DNA of 62,310 bases from a virus. The notes below the pieces were generated by a model. That model was not told where the DNA came from and made no database searches. It saw only the letters and a list, made by a program, of their open reading frames with translations. Below are positions 50,610 to 60,000 of this stretch, piece after piece. A program made the position numbers and the translations under genes. The first letter of the stretch is position 1. Every line of letters begins with the position of its first letter. The stretch lies in IMG/VR virus record IMGVR_UViG_3300006224_000011, positions 1-62,310 of that record. One strand, 5' to 3'.

Positions 50610-52525
50610 AATATCAATTTGAAAGAACAATATTTGACTACTTCAATTATTTTAATAGGATGCAAGATATTAAACCATTAATTCTAGGAGGTTTACCTGG
50701 AGCTAGTGGGGGTTCTGGTGGACATCCTGGAGGTTTTCTAGGATTTTTACCTCAGGATAGAGTAGCGTATGATACTACAGAGGCGTCTCTTAGTGGTTTT
50801 GTATCTGCTAGTGCATATAATCCTAGCGGTATTTTAATTAATGCATCTTTAGTTGATAACCTTAATCATATTAGATATAGATTAGGAGTAGTAGAAAATT
50901 TAGGCTTCTCTGCTGGTACTATATCTGTAGAAGAGAGTCAGGTATTAGTAGCATCTGGTGTAACAATTCTCAACTTTACTGGTTCGGTAGATGCATCATC
51001 TACAGGCCCAGGAGAGGTTACTATTACAGTAAGTGGATCGTCTACAGATGAGAAAACCAAAGTATCTTCTGACGATACTACTTCAAACTATTTAGAGAAT
51101 AAAATAACTGCTGGTAGTAATGTATCAGTAACTGTACTAAATCCTGGTGGAAACGAACAAGTACAAATTAGTGCTACAGGTAGTGGATTAAGTGATGAGC
51201 AAGTTAAAATATCGTCAAATGATACAACAACTAATTATTTAGAAAGTAAATTAGCGGCTGGTACAAATATTTCTCTAGCTGTACTCAATGAAGGTGGGAA
51301 CGAACAAATCCAGATTACTGCTAGTGGTGGAGTAGCATCTGATGAAAAAGCTAAAGTATCTGCTAATGACACTACTGCTAATTATTTAGAGAGTAAAATT
51401 ATAGCTGGAGATAACGTTACTGTAACAGTTTTAAATGATGGTAGCAACGAACAACTAGAGATAAATGCTACAGCAAGCGGTACTGGAACTCCTATAAACG
51501 CATCTGATGAAGGAATAGTAGTAGCTAGTGGTATTACATCTTTAAACTTTGTAGGGCCGACTGTGAGGGCTACAGCGGTAGGTACAGACGTTACTGTGAC
51601 AATCTCTGGATTATCTGCACCATTTGTGGGCGCTAAAGGGTATTTAACTTCAAATGTTCAGTTATCTACATCTACTGGTTGGCAAACATATTCTTGGAAC
51701 ACTGTTGAGTATGAATCTCCAGACACCACTTGGGATGGTGGTTCTCCATCGAGACTTTATTCTAGAGAAACTGCATATTATGTTGTAACTGGACAGGCAA
51801 CTTTTAGTGGTGCATTACCGACTACTGAAAGATTCCAGCTAGGTGTTTTCAGAAATGAATCGTTAGTAGCCAATATTTGGGAAGGGTACTATGTAAATAC
51901 TTCTGGCTATAGGACTTTACAAGCCGTGTATCACGGTCTTGTGAATAATGGAGAGTATTTATCTCTCAGAATAGTAAATGGTGCTGGTACTCAACCTTAT
52001 ACTATTAGTGGGGTAAATAATACCTTTTTGGCTATGCACAAAATTCAGGGTCAAGTTTCTGGACAAACTGCCAATCCTTTAGCCGTGTCTGCGTGTATGG
52101 CTAGTGGATATACTACGGCTAATAACGAGACGGAAACACCAGTTGTAATGACTTCGGAAATTTATGATACAGGTAGTTTCTGGAGTTCTGGTTCTCAATA
52201 CACAATACCAGAAACTGGTTATTATCATATTGTCGGGTATGCTACTTGGGAGAGTGTATATTATCATGGAGTTACACCGTTCCAAATAAAAACTGGTATA
52301 CGAAAGAATGGTTCTGTAATATTAGCACAGAAATGGGATTGGAATGATGTCAATACCGGAGGTGCCAGAGCAGAAGGTTTAACTACTAATATAACTTGTG
52401 ACTCCTATTTACAAAGTGGGGATTACATAGAATTAGTGGTATGGCATTCTAAGGGTTCTACTGCAAGTAACATCATCAGACCAAATGATTATAATACAGC
52501 GATGATGTTACACAAAATTCAATAA
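50606..52525 (+). CDS. Tail fibre with three tandem DDTT repeats, 639 aa
   Basis: The N-terminus has a Gly-rich linker (GLPGASGGSGGHPGGFLGFL). Residues 149 to 292 contain three copies of a roughly 50-residue unit of form DE-x-x-KVSS-DDTT-x-NYLE-x-K-x-x-AGxN-x-x-x-x-VLN-x-GxNEQ. The C-terminal part has two related domains with WQTYSWNTVEYESPDT and TPVVMTSEIYDTGS, each ending LAMHKIQG or MMLHKIQ, likely jelly-roll receptor-binding heads. Confidence 0.75.
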   Translation: MKYQFERTIFDYFNYFNRMQDIKPLILGGLPGASGGSGGHPGGFLGFLPQDRVAYDTTEASLSGFVSASAYNPSGILINASLVDNLNHIRYRLGVVENLGFSAGTISVEESQVLVASGVTILNFTGSVDASSTGPGEVTITVSGSSTDEKTKVSSDDTTSNYLENKITAGSNVSVTVLNPGGNEQVQISATGSGLSDEQVKISSNDTTTNYLESKLAAGTNISLAVLNEGGNEQIQITASGGVASDEKAKVSANDTTANYLESKIIAGDNVTVTVLNDGSNEQLEINATASGTGTPINASDEGIVVASGITSLNFVGPTVRATAVGTDVTVTISGLSAPFVGAKGYLTSNVQLSTSTGWQTYSWNTVEYESPDTTWDGGSPSRLYSRETAYYVVTGQATFSGALPTTERFQLGVFRNESLVANIWEGYYVNTSGYRTLQAVYHGLVNNGEYLSLRIVNGAGTQPYTISGVNNTFLAMHKIQGQVSGQTANPLAVSACMASGYTTANNETETPVVMTSEIYDTGSFWSSGSQYTIPETGYYHIVGYATWESVYYHGVTPFQIKTGIRKNGSVILAQKWDWNDVNTGGARAEGLTTNITCDSYLQSGDYIELVVWHSKGSTASNIIRPNDYNTAMMLHKIQ

Positions 52526-52590
52526 AAAATATCAAAAATTATACAAAAATAGTATAATAAGTATGATAGAGTTTTATTAAAGGTGGAATT

Positions 52591-52926
52591 ATGGAAATAT
52601 TTCAACTCATTTCCACAATATTAATAATTATCAATATTGTGTTATGCATAGACCTATACAAGAATATAGCACATAAGAGACTATATTTAGTTCCCCTATT
52701 TGTCTATTTAATTCACACATTTGTTTTTTATATAGTAGTAGGTATATTTAAGGCATTAGGAATATATCCGGAAAATATTCCAAATTTTACTATTTGGTCA
52801 TCTATTATTAGACTACAGGCTATTATAACTATATTCTTCTTTTTTCTTATAATTGGAAAATATGACAGGAAGATAATCCAGGTTGTAAATAAAATAAGGG
52901 GTAAATTGTTATGGAAGAGTGGATAA
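52591..52926 (+). CDS. Membrane protein, 111 aa, possible holin
   Basis: Three or four hydrophobic segments (residues 4 to 22, 30 to 55, and 70 to 92) with a basic end. GGTGGAA precedes the start; a TATAAT-like box without a good -35 lies at about 52553. It opens a gene group that ends in a lysozyme, so holin is a reasonable guess. It overlaps the next gene by 16 bases. Confidence 0.55.
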   Translation: MEIFQLISTILIIINIVLCIDLYKNIAHKRLYLVPLFVYLIHTFVFYIVVGIFKALGIYPENIPNFTIWSSIIRLQAIITIFFFFLIIGKYDRKIIQVVNKIRGKLLWKSG

Positions 52927-53318
52927 TACCCGTTGCATCAATCATAGTAGCCATAATCGCATCTCTCCCAGGTCTTTTAGCTTTATTTAAACAGAGGAAA
53001 AAAGAAGAAGCCGAGATAAAAAAAACAGATGCAGAAATAGCAAATATGGTGCAGGAAATCTACCAGGATATGGTAGAAGATGTTAGAAAAAAATCGGATT
53101 CATGTAAAGAAGAAATTAATAAGTTATCTGGGGATTTAGCAGTAGTTATAAACCAAAATAAAGAATTAAAGATAGCGTATGATAACTTAGCTAAAATCAA
53201 TGAAAATCTAGTAGTAAAACTAGAAAAATTAACCGCTGGAATTAAATTATTAATTGCACAAATAAAAAGAGAGGGGCTAACGCCCGACTTTGAAGTAGAG
53301 GAAGACGATGCTACCTAA
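52911..53318 (+). CDS. Membrane-anchored coiled-coil protein, 135 aa
   Basis: An N-terminal helix IIPVASIIVAIIASLPGLLALF is followed by a long charged coiled coil (residues 30 to 115). It may be a holin partner or antiholin. It overlaps both neighbours. Confidence 0.55.
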   Translation: MEEWIIPVASIIVAIIASLPGLLALFKQRKKEEAEIKKTDAEIANMVQEIYQDMVEDVRKKSDSCKEEINKLSGDLAVVINQNKELKIAYDNLAKINENLVVKLEKLTAGIKLLIAQIKREGLTPDFEVEEDDAT

Positions 53319-53841
53319 GAAGGACTTTGGAGAAGACATGGCAGACAGAGTAACCAGAGGTTATGTGGATACTGAAAATATTACTTTAAAAGAGTATATA
53401 ACTCAGCATTTAAAAGACCAAAAAGAATATTTCTTAGCTAGACTATTTGCAATTGAAGAAGCAATAGATATGGCTAGACAAGAGGCCCTTCTACGTTTAG
53501 AGGCGGCTAAAGATGCAAATGAAAGACGTTTAGAAGTTTTAAATGAGTTTAGAAAAACGGTAGAGGATTGGACTAAAAACGCCGCTTCTAGAGAATCTGT
53601 AGAATCTTTAAGAAAGGAGATGCTCTCAGAAGTAGAAAAAACACTATCTCAAATTAAATCCCTAGATGATTCTACCAGAAAAGAACTTGATAATTTAAAA
53701 CTAAGTATTGTAGATTTAAAAGAAACCCGTGCAGAATTAAGAGGAAAGGCGTCACAATCTCAAACAAATATGAATACATTGTTTACTGGAATTGCTACCC
53801 TTATAGCTATTATAAGTATAATTCTGCAATTAACTAGATAA
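53308..53841 (+). CDS. Coiled-coil protein with C-terminal membrane anchor, 177 aa
   Basis: Most of the protein is a charged coiled coil; the C-terminus MNTLFTGIATLIAIISIILQ is a single transmembrane helix. An ATG at 53338 is an alternative start. The reversed topology relative to the previous protein suggests the two could pair at the membrane. Confidence 0.55.
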   Translation: MLPKKDFGEDMADRVTRGYVDTENITLKEYITQHLKDQKEYFLARLFAIEEAIDMARQEALLRLEAAKDANERRLEVLNEFRKTVEDWTKNAASRESVESLRKEMLSEVEKTLSQIKSLDDSTRKELDNLKLSIVDLKETRAELRGKASQSQTNMNTLFTGIATLIAIISIILQLTR

Positions 53842-53852
53842 GGAGGACTAAT

Positions 53853-54152
53853 ATGCCGAAGGCAATTGAGGATTGCGTAAAGAAAATTAGCGGTACAAAT
53901 AAAAGAACTGGAAAACCCTATACCCAGAGTGAAAAGTGGGCTATTTGTACTGCACAACATAAAAAGTCAGATGCAGAACTTAATTTAGATGATATTGCTA
54001 ATTTAGTTTCTAATGCTACTTTCAACTATGCTAGTAAATTATACTCACAGAAAAGAGTACCTTCACTAGTTGAAGGATATGAATTAGCGCAGGTAGCTCT
54101 GGCTAAATTAAATTATGATTATGAAAAACTAGAGATGATCATAGGGAGATAA
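53853..54152 (+). CDS. Hypothetical protein, 99 aa
   Basis: The N-terminal part AIEDCVKKISGTNKRTGKPY then TQSEKWAICTAQHKK is a motif seen in small phage and plasmid proteins of unknown role; the C-terminal half is helical. AGGAGG precedes the ATG. It lies between the coiled-coil gene and the lysin. Confidence 0.6.
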   Translation: MPKAIEDCVKKISGTNKRTGKPYTQSEKWAICTAQHKKSDAELNLDDIANLVSNATFNYASKLYSQKRVPSLVEGYELAQVALAKLNYDYEKLEMIIGR

Positions 54153-54153
54153 C

Positions 54154-55125
54154 ATGCCAGCTAGAATATATTTCCCTATGGAACAAGACCCGCCTTTGGT
54201 CTCTGCGGATGTTTCAGTATACCAAGCTATGATATTACCAGATGGTACTATTGTATCACATTTTGACTTTGAACAGTATTCTAAGAAATCTAGAACCATC
54301 AGACTTAGAGGGGGTGTAGCTACTGCTGGTATTGACTTTGAGTATGAATATAACCTAACTACATGCGAAAGTAAGTGTATTTATGTAGACAACGTATATC
54401 ATTATACAAAGTTATGGAAGGATTTAGACAGTCAAGCACAAATTATAAAAGATACGTTTGATATAGCTAAAGGACTAGCCCCTACTAAATATCTAAACAG
54501 ATTAGCTTTAGATATCGAAACAAACGATGATCTAAATAAAAATACCTTTACTGGAAATGCAGAAAAGCTAGTTAATAAGGTATATGGACTTACTAATGTT
54601 ATCCCCGATATCTATACAAGAGCATACTTCTGGAATCAGAGTACATACCCCGCTACGTGGATGAAAAATTGTGGACTATGGGTAGCACATCATTTTCCAG
54701 GTATAAACTTCTACTCTGTACCGATAGTAAGACCGTATTTACCTGATGCTTGGGCTGATATCAATAATCCAATTATATGTTTTGAGTGGCAAGCTGACCA
54801 TTATGATAACGGGGCTGATTGGGGGTCTACTGGAGACAATGAAATTGACCTTAACTACTTTACCTACAATGGTGGTACTAAAGCCGCTTGGGAAGATTTC
54901 TATGGCGTACCGTATCTGGAACCTACAGAACCCACTCCTTCTACAGATGATTGGAGAGAAATGATAATTGATCGCCAGAATATGAGAAATGCACCAACTT
55001 GGGCTGATACTGCTAAAGTTGGACAGGGTAAAAAAGGAAAGAGAGTCAAAGTAATAGGAGATAAGGTTAGTGATTTTGTTCCAGCAGAGATTTGGCTCTA
55101 CGAAGACTACCTGAAAGAAGTATAG
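54154..55125 (+). CDS. Endolysin, GH25 muramidase-like
   Basis: The GH25 landmarks are SADVSVYQ near the start (the first catalytic Asp and the usual V-S-x-Y-Q), LALDIETNDD (Asp-x-Glu catalytic pair region), IYTRAYFWN, LWVAHHFPG, and ICFEWQADH with GSTGDNEIDLNYF. It cleaves muramic acid bonds of peptidoglycan. The last 70 residues (KVGQGKKGKRVKVIGDKVSD) may form an SH3-like wall-binding unit. It follows the membrane protein genes. Confidence 0.85.
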   Translation: MPARIYFPMEQDPPLVSADVSVYQAMILPDGTIVSHFDFEQYSKKSRTIRLRGGVATAGIDFEYEYNLTTCESKCIYVDNVYHYTKLWKDLDSQAQIIKDTFDIAKGLAPTKYLNRLALDIETNDDLNKNTFTGNAEKLVNKVYGLTNVIPDIYTRAYFWNQSTYPATWMKNCGLWVAHHFPGINFYSVPIVRPYLPDAWADINNPIICFEWQADHYDNGADWGSTGDNEIDLNYFTYNGGTKAAWEDFYGVPYLEPTEPTPSTDDWREMIIDRQNMRNAPTWADTAKVGQGKKGKRVKVIGDKVSDFVPAEIWLYEDYLKEV

Positions 55126-55132
55126 GTGCATT

Positions 55133-55474
55133 ATGACAAAAACGGGGCAAAATTTTAGCATTTATCAGGGTGATAGTAAAGAAGTTTATGTCACCGTTTT
55201 AGATGAAAACGAAAATAATTTAGATATTACTAGTTGTACAATAAATTGGGTAATGTATAAACGCTATCCAGAGAATGTTGTATTAACTAAAACTACAGCA
55301 TCTGGGATTGCTATTACAGTCCCATCTAGTGGTATTTTTAGAATGGACTTCTCACCTTCGGATACAGAATCCTTATTAGGAGACTATAACCATGAAGGTG
55401 AAATCACAGATACAAACTTAAACATTTCTACAATATTTGTAGGAACAGTTAATGTATATAAAAGCAAAGCATAA
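55133..55474 (+). CDS. Ig-like/BppU-type appendage protein, 113 aa
   Basis: A beta-sandwich pattern beginning NFSIYQGDSKEVYVTVLDEN is like the N-terminal domain of upper baseplate proteins that attach appendages to the tail tip. It precedes several other surface-type proteins. Assignment is moderate. Confidence 0.55.
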   Translation: MTKTGQNFSIYQGDSKEVYVTVLDENENNLDITSCTINWVMYKRYPENVVLTKTTASGIAITVPSSGIFRMDFSPSDTESLLGDYNHEGEITDTNLNISTIFVGTVNVYKSKA

Positions 55475-55487
55475 TTAGGAGAAAACT

Positions 55488-56090
55488 ATGGCAACAATTA
55501 CTTTTGAAGGCTATATGGGCGCAGGCCCAGCTTGGGCTGATTTAGGTGCAAATACTTTAGTATTCAGTTCATCCCTGACTGATTTGGCTACATCAATTAC
55601 TGTAAGTTCGTACCAGGATGGTACACACGCTGGTAACGGCGACCCTGGTACAGATCAGTGTGGTGCTAACCACATGAACAATGTTAAGTATCTGACCAGC
55701 GGCACAATGAGTGTCAATGGTGGTGGCTCAGAATCCATTGATGACACTAACTTAACAGCTAATGAGTGTACTCTAAGATTACACTTTAATCATACAGTAT
55801 CTGTAGCAGTGACCAACGCTAGAGCATACATTTATAAAACAAGTGTTGGTGTCACTACCAAAGCAGATAACTTAACCGTCTATGCATTTGAACGTGGAGA
55901 AACCGCTACAGCGTGGACGCTGATTAACGATACTGGTACTACGGGTGGAGACAATACTGGAGAAAGGCTGGACTTAGCCAACTCCGCATCTGCCGCAGAC
56001 CATTACTGGTATATTGCTTTATCTATCAGCCCTGCAACAGTAGGTCCTCATACTGATGTAGACTTGGGTATGGCTCTAACATATAGCTAA
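55488..56090 (+). CDS. Virion surface-like protein, 200 aa
   Basis: The protein is Gly/Thr/Ser/Ala-rich and beta-rich, without signal peptide, with GGAGAAA before the ATG. Patterns such as AGPAWADLGANTLVF and ADHYWYIALSISPATV look like jelly-roll phage structural proteins. Codon use is close to that of the capsid genes. Confidence 0.55.
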   Translation: MATITFEGYMGAGPAWADLGANTLVFSSSLTDLATSITVSSYQDGTHAGNGDPGTDQCGANHMNNVKYLTSGTMSVNGGGSESIDDTNLTANECTLRLHFNHTVSVAVTNARAYIYKTSVGVTTKADNLTVYAFERGETATAWTLINDTGTTGGDNTGERLDLANSASAADHYWYIALSISPATVGPHTDVDLGMALTYS

Positions 56091-56120
56091 AAAAATTTAA
56101 AATAAAGGAGGTCTAGGCTT

Positions 56121-56504
56121 ATGGCTACTGACCAAGAAATCCCGTTTAGAGGGTGGATAGCCTCTCTTTCTAACGGCGAGACTGTTTTTGAAACTGAAGA
56201 ATCAATCGAAGGTATGTCTGCATGGCAGTACCTTCGTAAAAGATGTGCCGATGAAGGACTCTATGTTACGCAGATTCGTCTGCAACTTGGAGGTCTAACT
56301 TTCATCGGCATTTCCGATTCCGATGGCTACTGTCAATTTTGGGATTATACCAGAGATTTATTCAGTAAAAAAGAGACTCGCTCTAGAGGGATAGGCTCTG
56401 TAGTAGGAGATAAAATATTCTGTACTACAGTAGATAATTATGGAAACATAAAACAAAGTATAAGAGACTATAAAGATATGGATGTACATTGTATTATAAA
56501 GTAA
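56121..56504 (+). CDS. Hypothetical protein, 127 aa
   Basis: FRGWIASLSNGETVFETEES followed by a helix AWQYLRKRCADEGLY and a strand-rich end; an AGGAGG precedes the start. The sequence is like small phage proteins of unknown role found near tail genes. No function is assigned. Confidence 0.6.
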   Translation: MATDQEIPFRGWIASLSNGETVFETEESIEGMSAWQYLRKRCADEGLYVTQIRLQLGGLTFIGISDSDGYCQFWDYTRDLFSKKETRSRGIGSVVGDKIFCTTVDNYGNIKQSIRDYKDMDVHCIIK

Positions 56505-56524
56505 TGTACCGGAGGGTACTAAAA

Positions 56525-56659
56525 ATGATTAAAATAATTTTAGCTACTTTAGCTATTATAGCATTCTGTTTAGATGCATTTCATGTAACAAATCCTAATG
56601 TTAATTGGACACCACTGGGATTTGCATTGGTAACAGCGGCAGTTTTTTTGCCGCTGTAG
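56525..56659 (+). CDS. Small membrane protein, 44 aa
   Basis: An open frame with GGAGGG upstream encodes MIKIILATLAIIAFCLDAFH and a second hydrophobic helix (FALVTAAVFLPL). The last codons form a hairpin (ACAGCGGCA/TGCCGCTGT). It could be a second holin or a host-membrane protein. Confidence 0.5.
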   Translation: MIKIILATLAIIAFCLDAFHVTNPNVNWTPLGFALVTAAVFLPL

Positions 56660-56672
56660 GAAAAAACATAAT

Positions 56673-57041
56673 ATGGCAGACCTAATTGATAGATTAACTC
56701 ATGAAAGTATAGAGATGGTACCATCCCGTCCTGGGATAAATGTTCATGCATTTACTGGTGGGCTTGCTCTTTACGTGGCAGGAGCATGGACAGCGGCAGA
56801 GTTTGTCCAGGCTTGGGATTTGCAGGGTGCAGAACTGACACAGGCGAATGCTGTTCGAGCGGTTATGGACAGCAAGGCGAATGCCACCCTAAAGATGATT
56901 TATTTATGGAAGGTAACAGCGGCTTGTCTGGTTTTATCAAGTCCGCCGGATATGGATGCACCTAACCCATCCCCATACTTTGATGCATCTGGAAACGTAA
57001 ATAAAGCTAGAATTGCCTCTGACCTGGAGATAACACTCTAA
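56673..57041 (+). CDS. Hypothetical protein, 122 aa
   Basis: The first half has GINVHAFTGGLALYVAGAWT, the middle is helical, and the end is NPSPYFDASGNVNKARIA. It resembles small fibre-associated or chaperone-type proteins by position only. It overlaps the stop of its frame with the start of the giant repeat protein. GC content is higher than the early genes. Confidence 0.55.
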   Translation: MADLIDRLTHESIEMVPSRPGINVHAFTGGLALYVAGAWTAAEFVQAWDLQGAELTQANAVRAVMDSKANATLKMIYLWKVTAACLVLSSPPDMDAPNPSPYFDASGNVNKARIASDLEITL

Positions 57042-60000
57042 TGCCTATTCGTTCTACTAGAGTAGCCGCAATAACTACTGGGACTACCCAGGATATCACG
57101 ATATCCGGCATTGGCACGCCCAAAGCCGTGATGCTTGTTGCTACTCTTGCGGTTACAGATAATACCGCCATAGACGGTGCTATGCTGTCGGTAGGTTTTT
57201 GGGATGGCACTAGGGCGTGTGTATTTGGGCTTTCATCCGAACATGGGGCATCATCTTCGGACGTTTATGTCTTCGGCGCAAGTTCTCAGCTTGTCAGGAT
57301 AACAAATCCGGCAGATGGGACAACGGATGGGTCAGTAAACTCCGCATCTTGGATAACAGATGGTATCCGTCTAACCTGGAATGATCTCCCGTCAACAGCA
57401 GTTCTTCTCACGGTTACGTTTTGGTATGGCGACGATATTGCGAATGCTTATGTAAATTCTGGATTGTCCTCCAACAGTGTAGGAGGAACAGTTACATTTA
57501 CTCCAAACTTTCAGGTTGCTAATGGTATATTCGCAACTGTAAAAGTACAGAGTCATTCAATTGGTTTCTTAGATTACGATGGCTCAACTATTGTTCAACG
57601 TGGTGTATACCATGCTGATAGGGACAACCAGCCTACAATGGCACTCACGCATAGAGTGTCTGAGTCTTACATTCTTAGCAAGTCAAATGCCTCTGGGGGA
57701 ATACTGTGGGATGGAGAGATAACTAGCGTAACAAGCACTGATTTTGTTCTTACTACCAGGACTGGTGCAGATTCAGCCACTGTAGGATTTCTTGTCTGGA
57801 ACTACTCTGGTGCTGTCCCTCACGAGGTTTACACCTTCGATACACCGACAGCAACAGGCAACAATACCGACGCTAACCCTAATTTCCAACCGATTGCTCA
57901 ATTCTACGGAATGTCTCTTGTTGAATCTGTGTCCAGCACTCCAGATTCTAGTTCTCTGGCTGGTAGCTATGGTATATCAGTTATTACTGCCAATGAGCAA
58001 TACTCCAACACAATCACCGAAGAAGATAATGCCGCAGATTCCAATACTCAGTCTCTTGTAGACGACCAAGCTGTAAACTTCCCACTTCACGACGGCTCTG
58101 CTGGACTGGCGGCAACCTATGTGTCGATGCAATCCACAGGTACCCAGCTAAACTGGTCTGACATTGAGACAAATGCCAAGAAATGGATCGGCTTAGCAAT
58201 AGGCTCTGCACCAACTGGTACGGATATAACAGACACACAGCCAGTCTATTTAAAGGGACAGAGTACCAGTTCTGATACACAGCCAATTTACTTAAAAGGT
58301 CAAAGTACAGCATCTGATACCCAGACCATTTATTTACATGGTGTAATTATCAGTGTAGATACTCAACCTATCTACTTGGTAGGACAGAGTACACTTTTAG
58401 ATAACCAACCTGTTTACTTATCAGGTAAAGATACCTTAGCAGATACACAACCGATTTATCTGTTTGCTACAGCGGGTGCAACAGATACCCAGCCTATCTA
58501 TTTAGTAGGACAAGATTCCAGTACTGACACACAACCAATTTATTTAGTTGGTCAAGCCAGTATTACAGATACACAACCAATTTTCTTACAAGGGTATGCT
58601 ACTGCTTTAGATACACAGATAATTTACCTTAGTGGTAAAGATACATTAGCGGACACACAGACAATCTACCTTTTAGGTAGTATTGATGTAATTGACACCC
58701 AACCAATTTATTTAAATGCTGTATCTGCTGGTGGAGAGATTAGTGATACTCAACCCATTTACCTAAAAGGTAAAGCAGATTTAGCAGATACACAACCTGT
58801 CTATACAAAAGGACAGGACTCAATTACGGATACACAAGTAATATATCTATCCGGTAGAGATACTGTAACTGATTCTCAACCAGTCTATTTAAGAGCAGTT
58901 ACGTGGCCTTTCTATGAACCATTTACAGGAAATAATGGTGACCCCTGGAGTAACTTAAGATGGTATGATGAAGTATCAACAAACTCTACTATAGATATTC
59001 AGGGTAATGAAGGTAGAATATTAAATAATGATGATACCGCAATATCTCATATTAGAGCGGGGGTTGATCTTCAAAAAGATTACTATATAGAATTTACTAC
59101 CAGAATGGAGTACTTAGCTACTACTGGTACTCCCTGGATATTTGGTATAGTTAAGGTTTTAGGAGAATTTACTGATAACTTACCTTATACTGGTGTGGGA
59201 ATTGGTATTTATTATGATATAGAGCTTGGCGAAGTTCGTTATGCTAGAATGCAACGCCAGAATGGTTCACACATAGGTTCATCTAATGTACTATTAGAGG
59301 GGGTAGGCTTTACTGATGAGATAACTGTTAAAGCATGGACTTATGGTGATTATTCATATGCAATAATAGAATCTGGTACAAGTTCATGGTATTTTAAACA
59401 GTCACTTGCAGGTACATTAGATGCAGTAGTTGGCGGCGTAGCAATCACCACTTTTCCAGATTTTATAGATAACAGTGTAACACACTTTATAGATAATGTT
59501 TATATACTGTATTCTTTAGCACCTGCTACATTACCAGTTTATCTAAAAGGTAGAGCAGATCAAGCAGATACACAACCCATCTACTTAAAGGGTGTATCTA
59601 CTATAACGGATACACAAACTATTTATCTGAGTGCACAAGATACCCTAGTAGATACTCAAACAATATATCTAAAAGGACAGGCTACACTAACAGATTCCCA
59701 GCCTGTTTATCTGGTAGGTGGTACTGCTGTAACAGACAGCCAACCAATTTACCTGAATGCATCCGGTAATGCAATTACGGATACACAGGCAGTTTACTTA
59801 AAAGGTACTGCTGATATAGCGGATGCACAAGCTATCTACTTATTAGCAAGTATTACAGTAACAGATAATCAACCAATCTACTTAAAAGGTGTAAGTACTC
59901 TAACAGATAATCAAAGTATCTATTTGTTAGGTAGTATAAATGTAATAGATTCCCAACCAATTTACCTATTTGCATCTGGTAATGCAGTAGCGGATACACA

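Noticed and set aside
54739-55161. 140-codon open frame on the minus strand
   Set aside because: It is antisense to the GH25 lysozyme gene and has no recognised motif or ribosome site.
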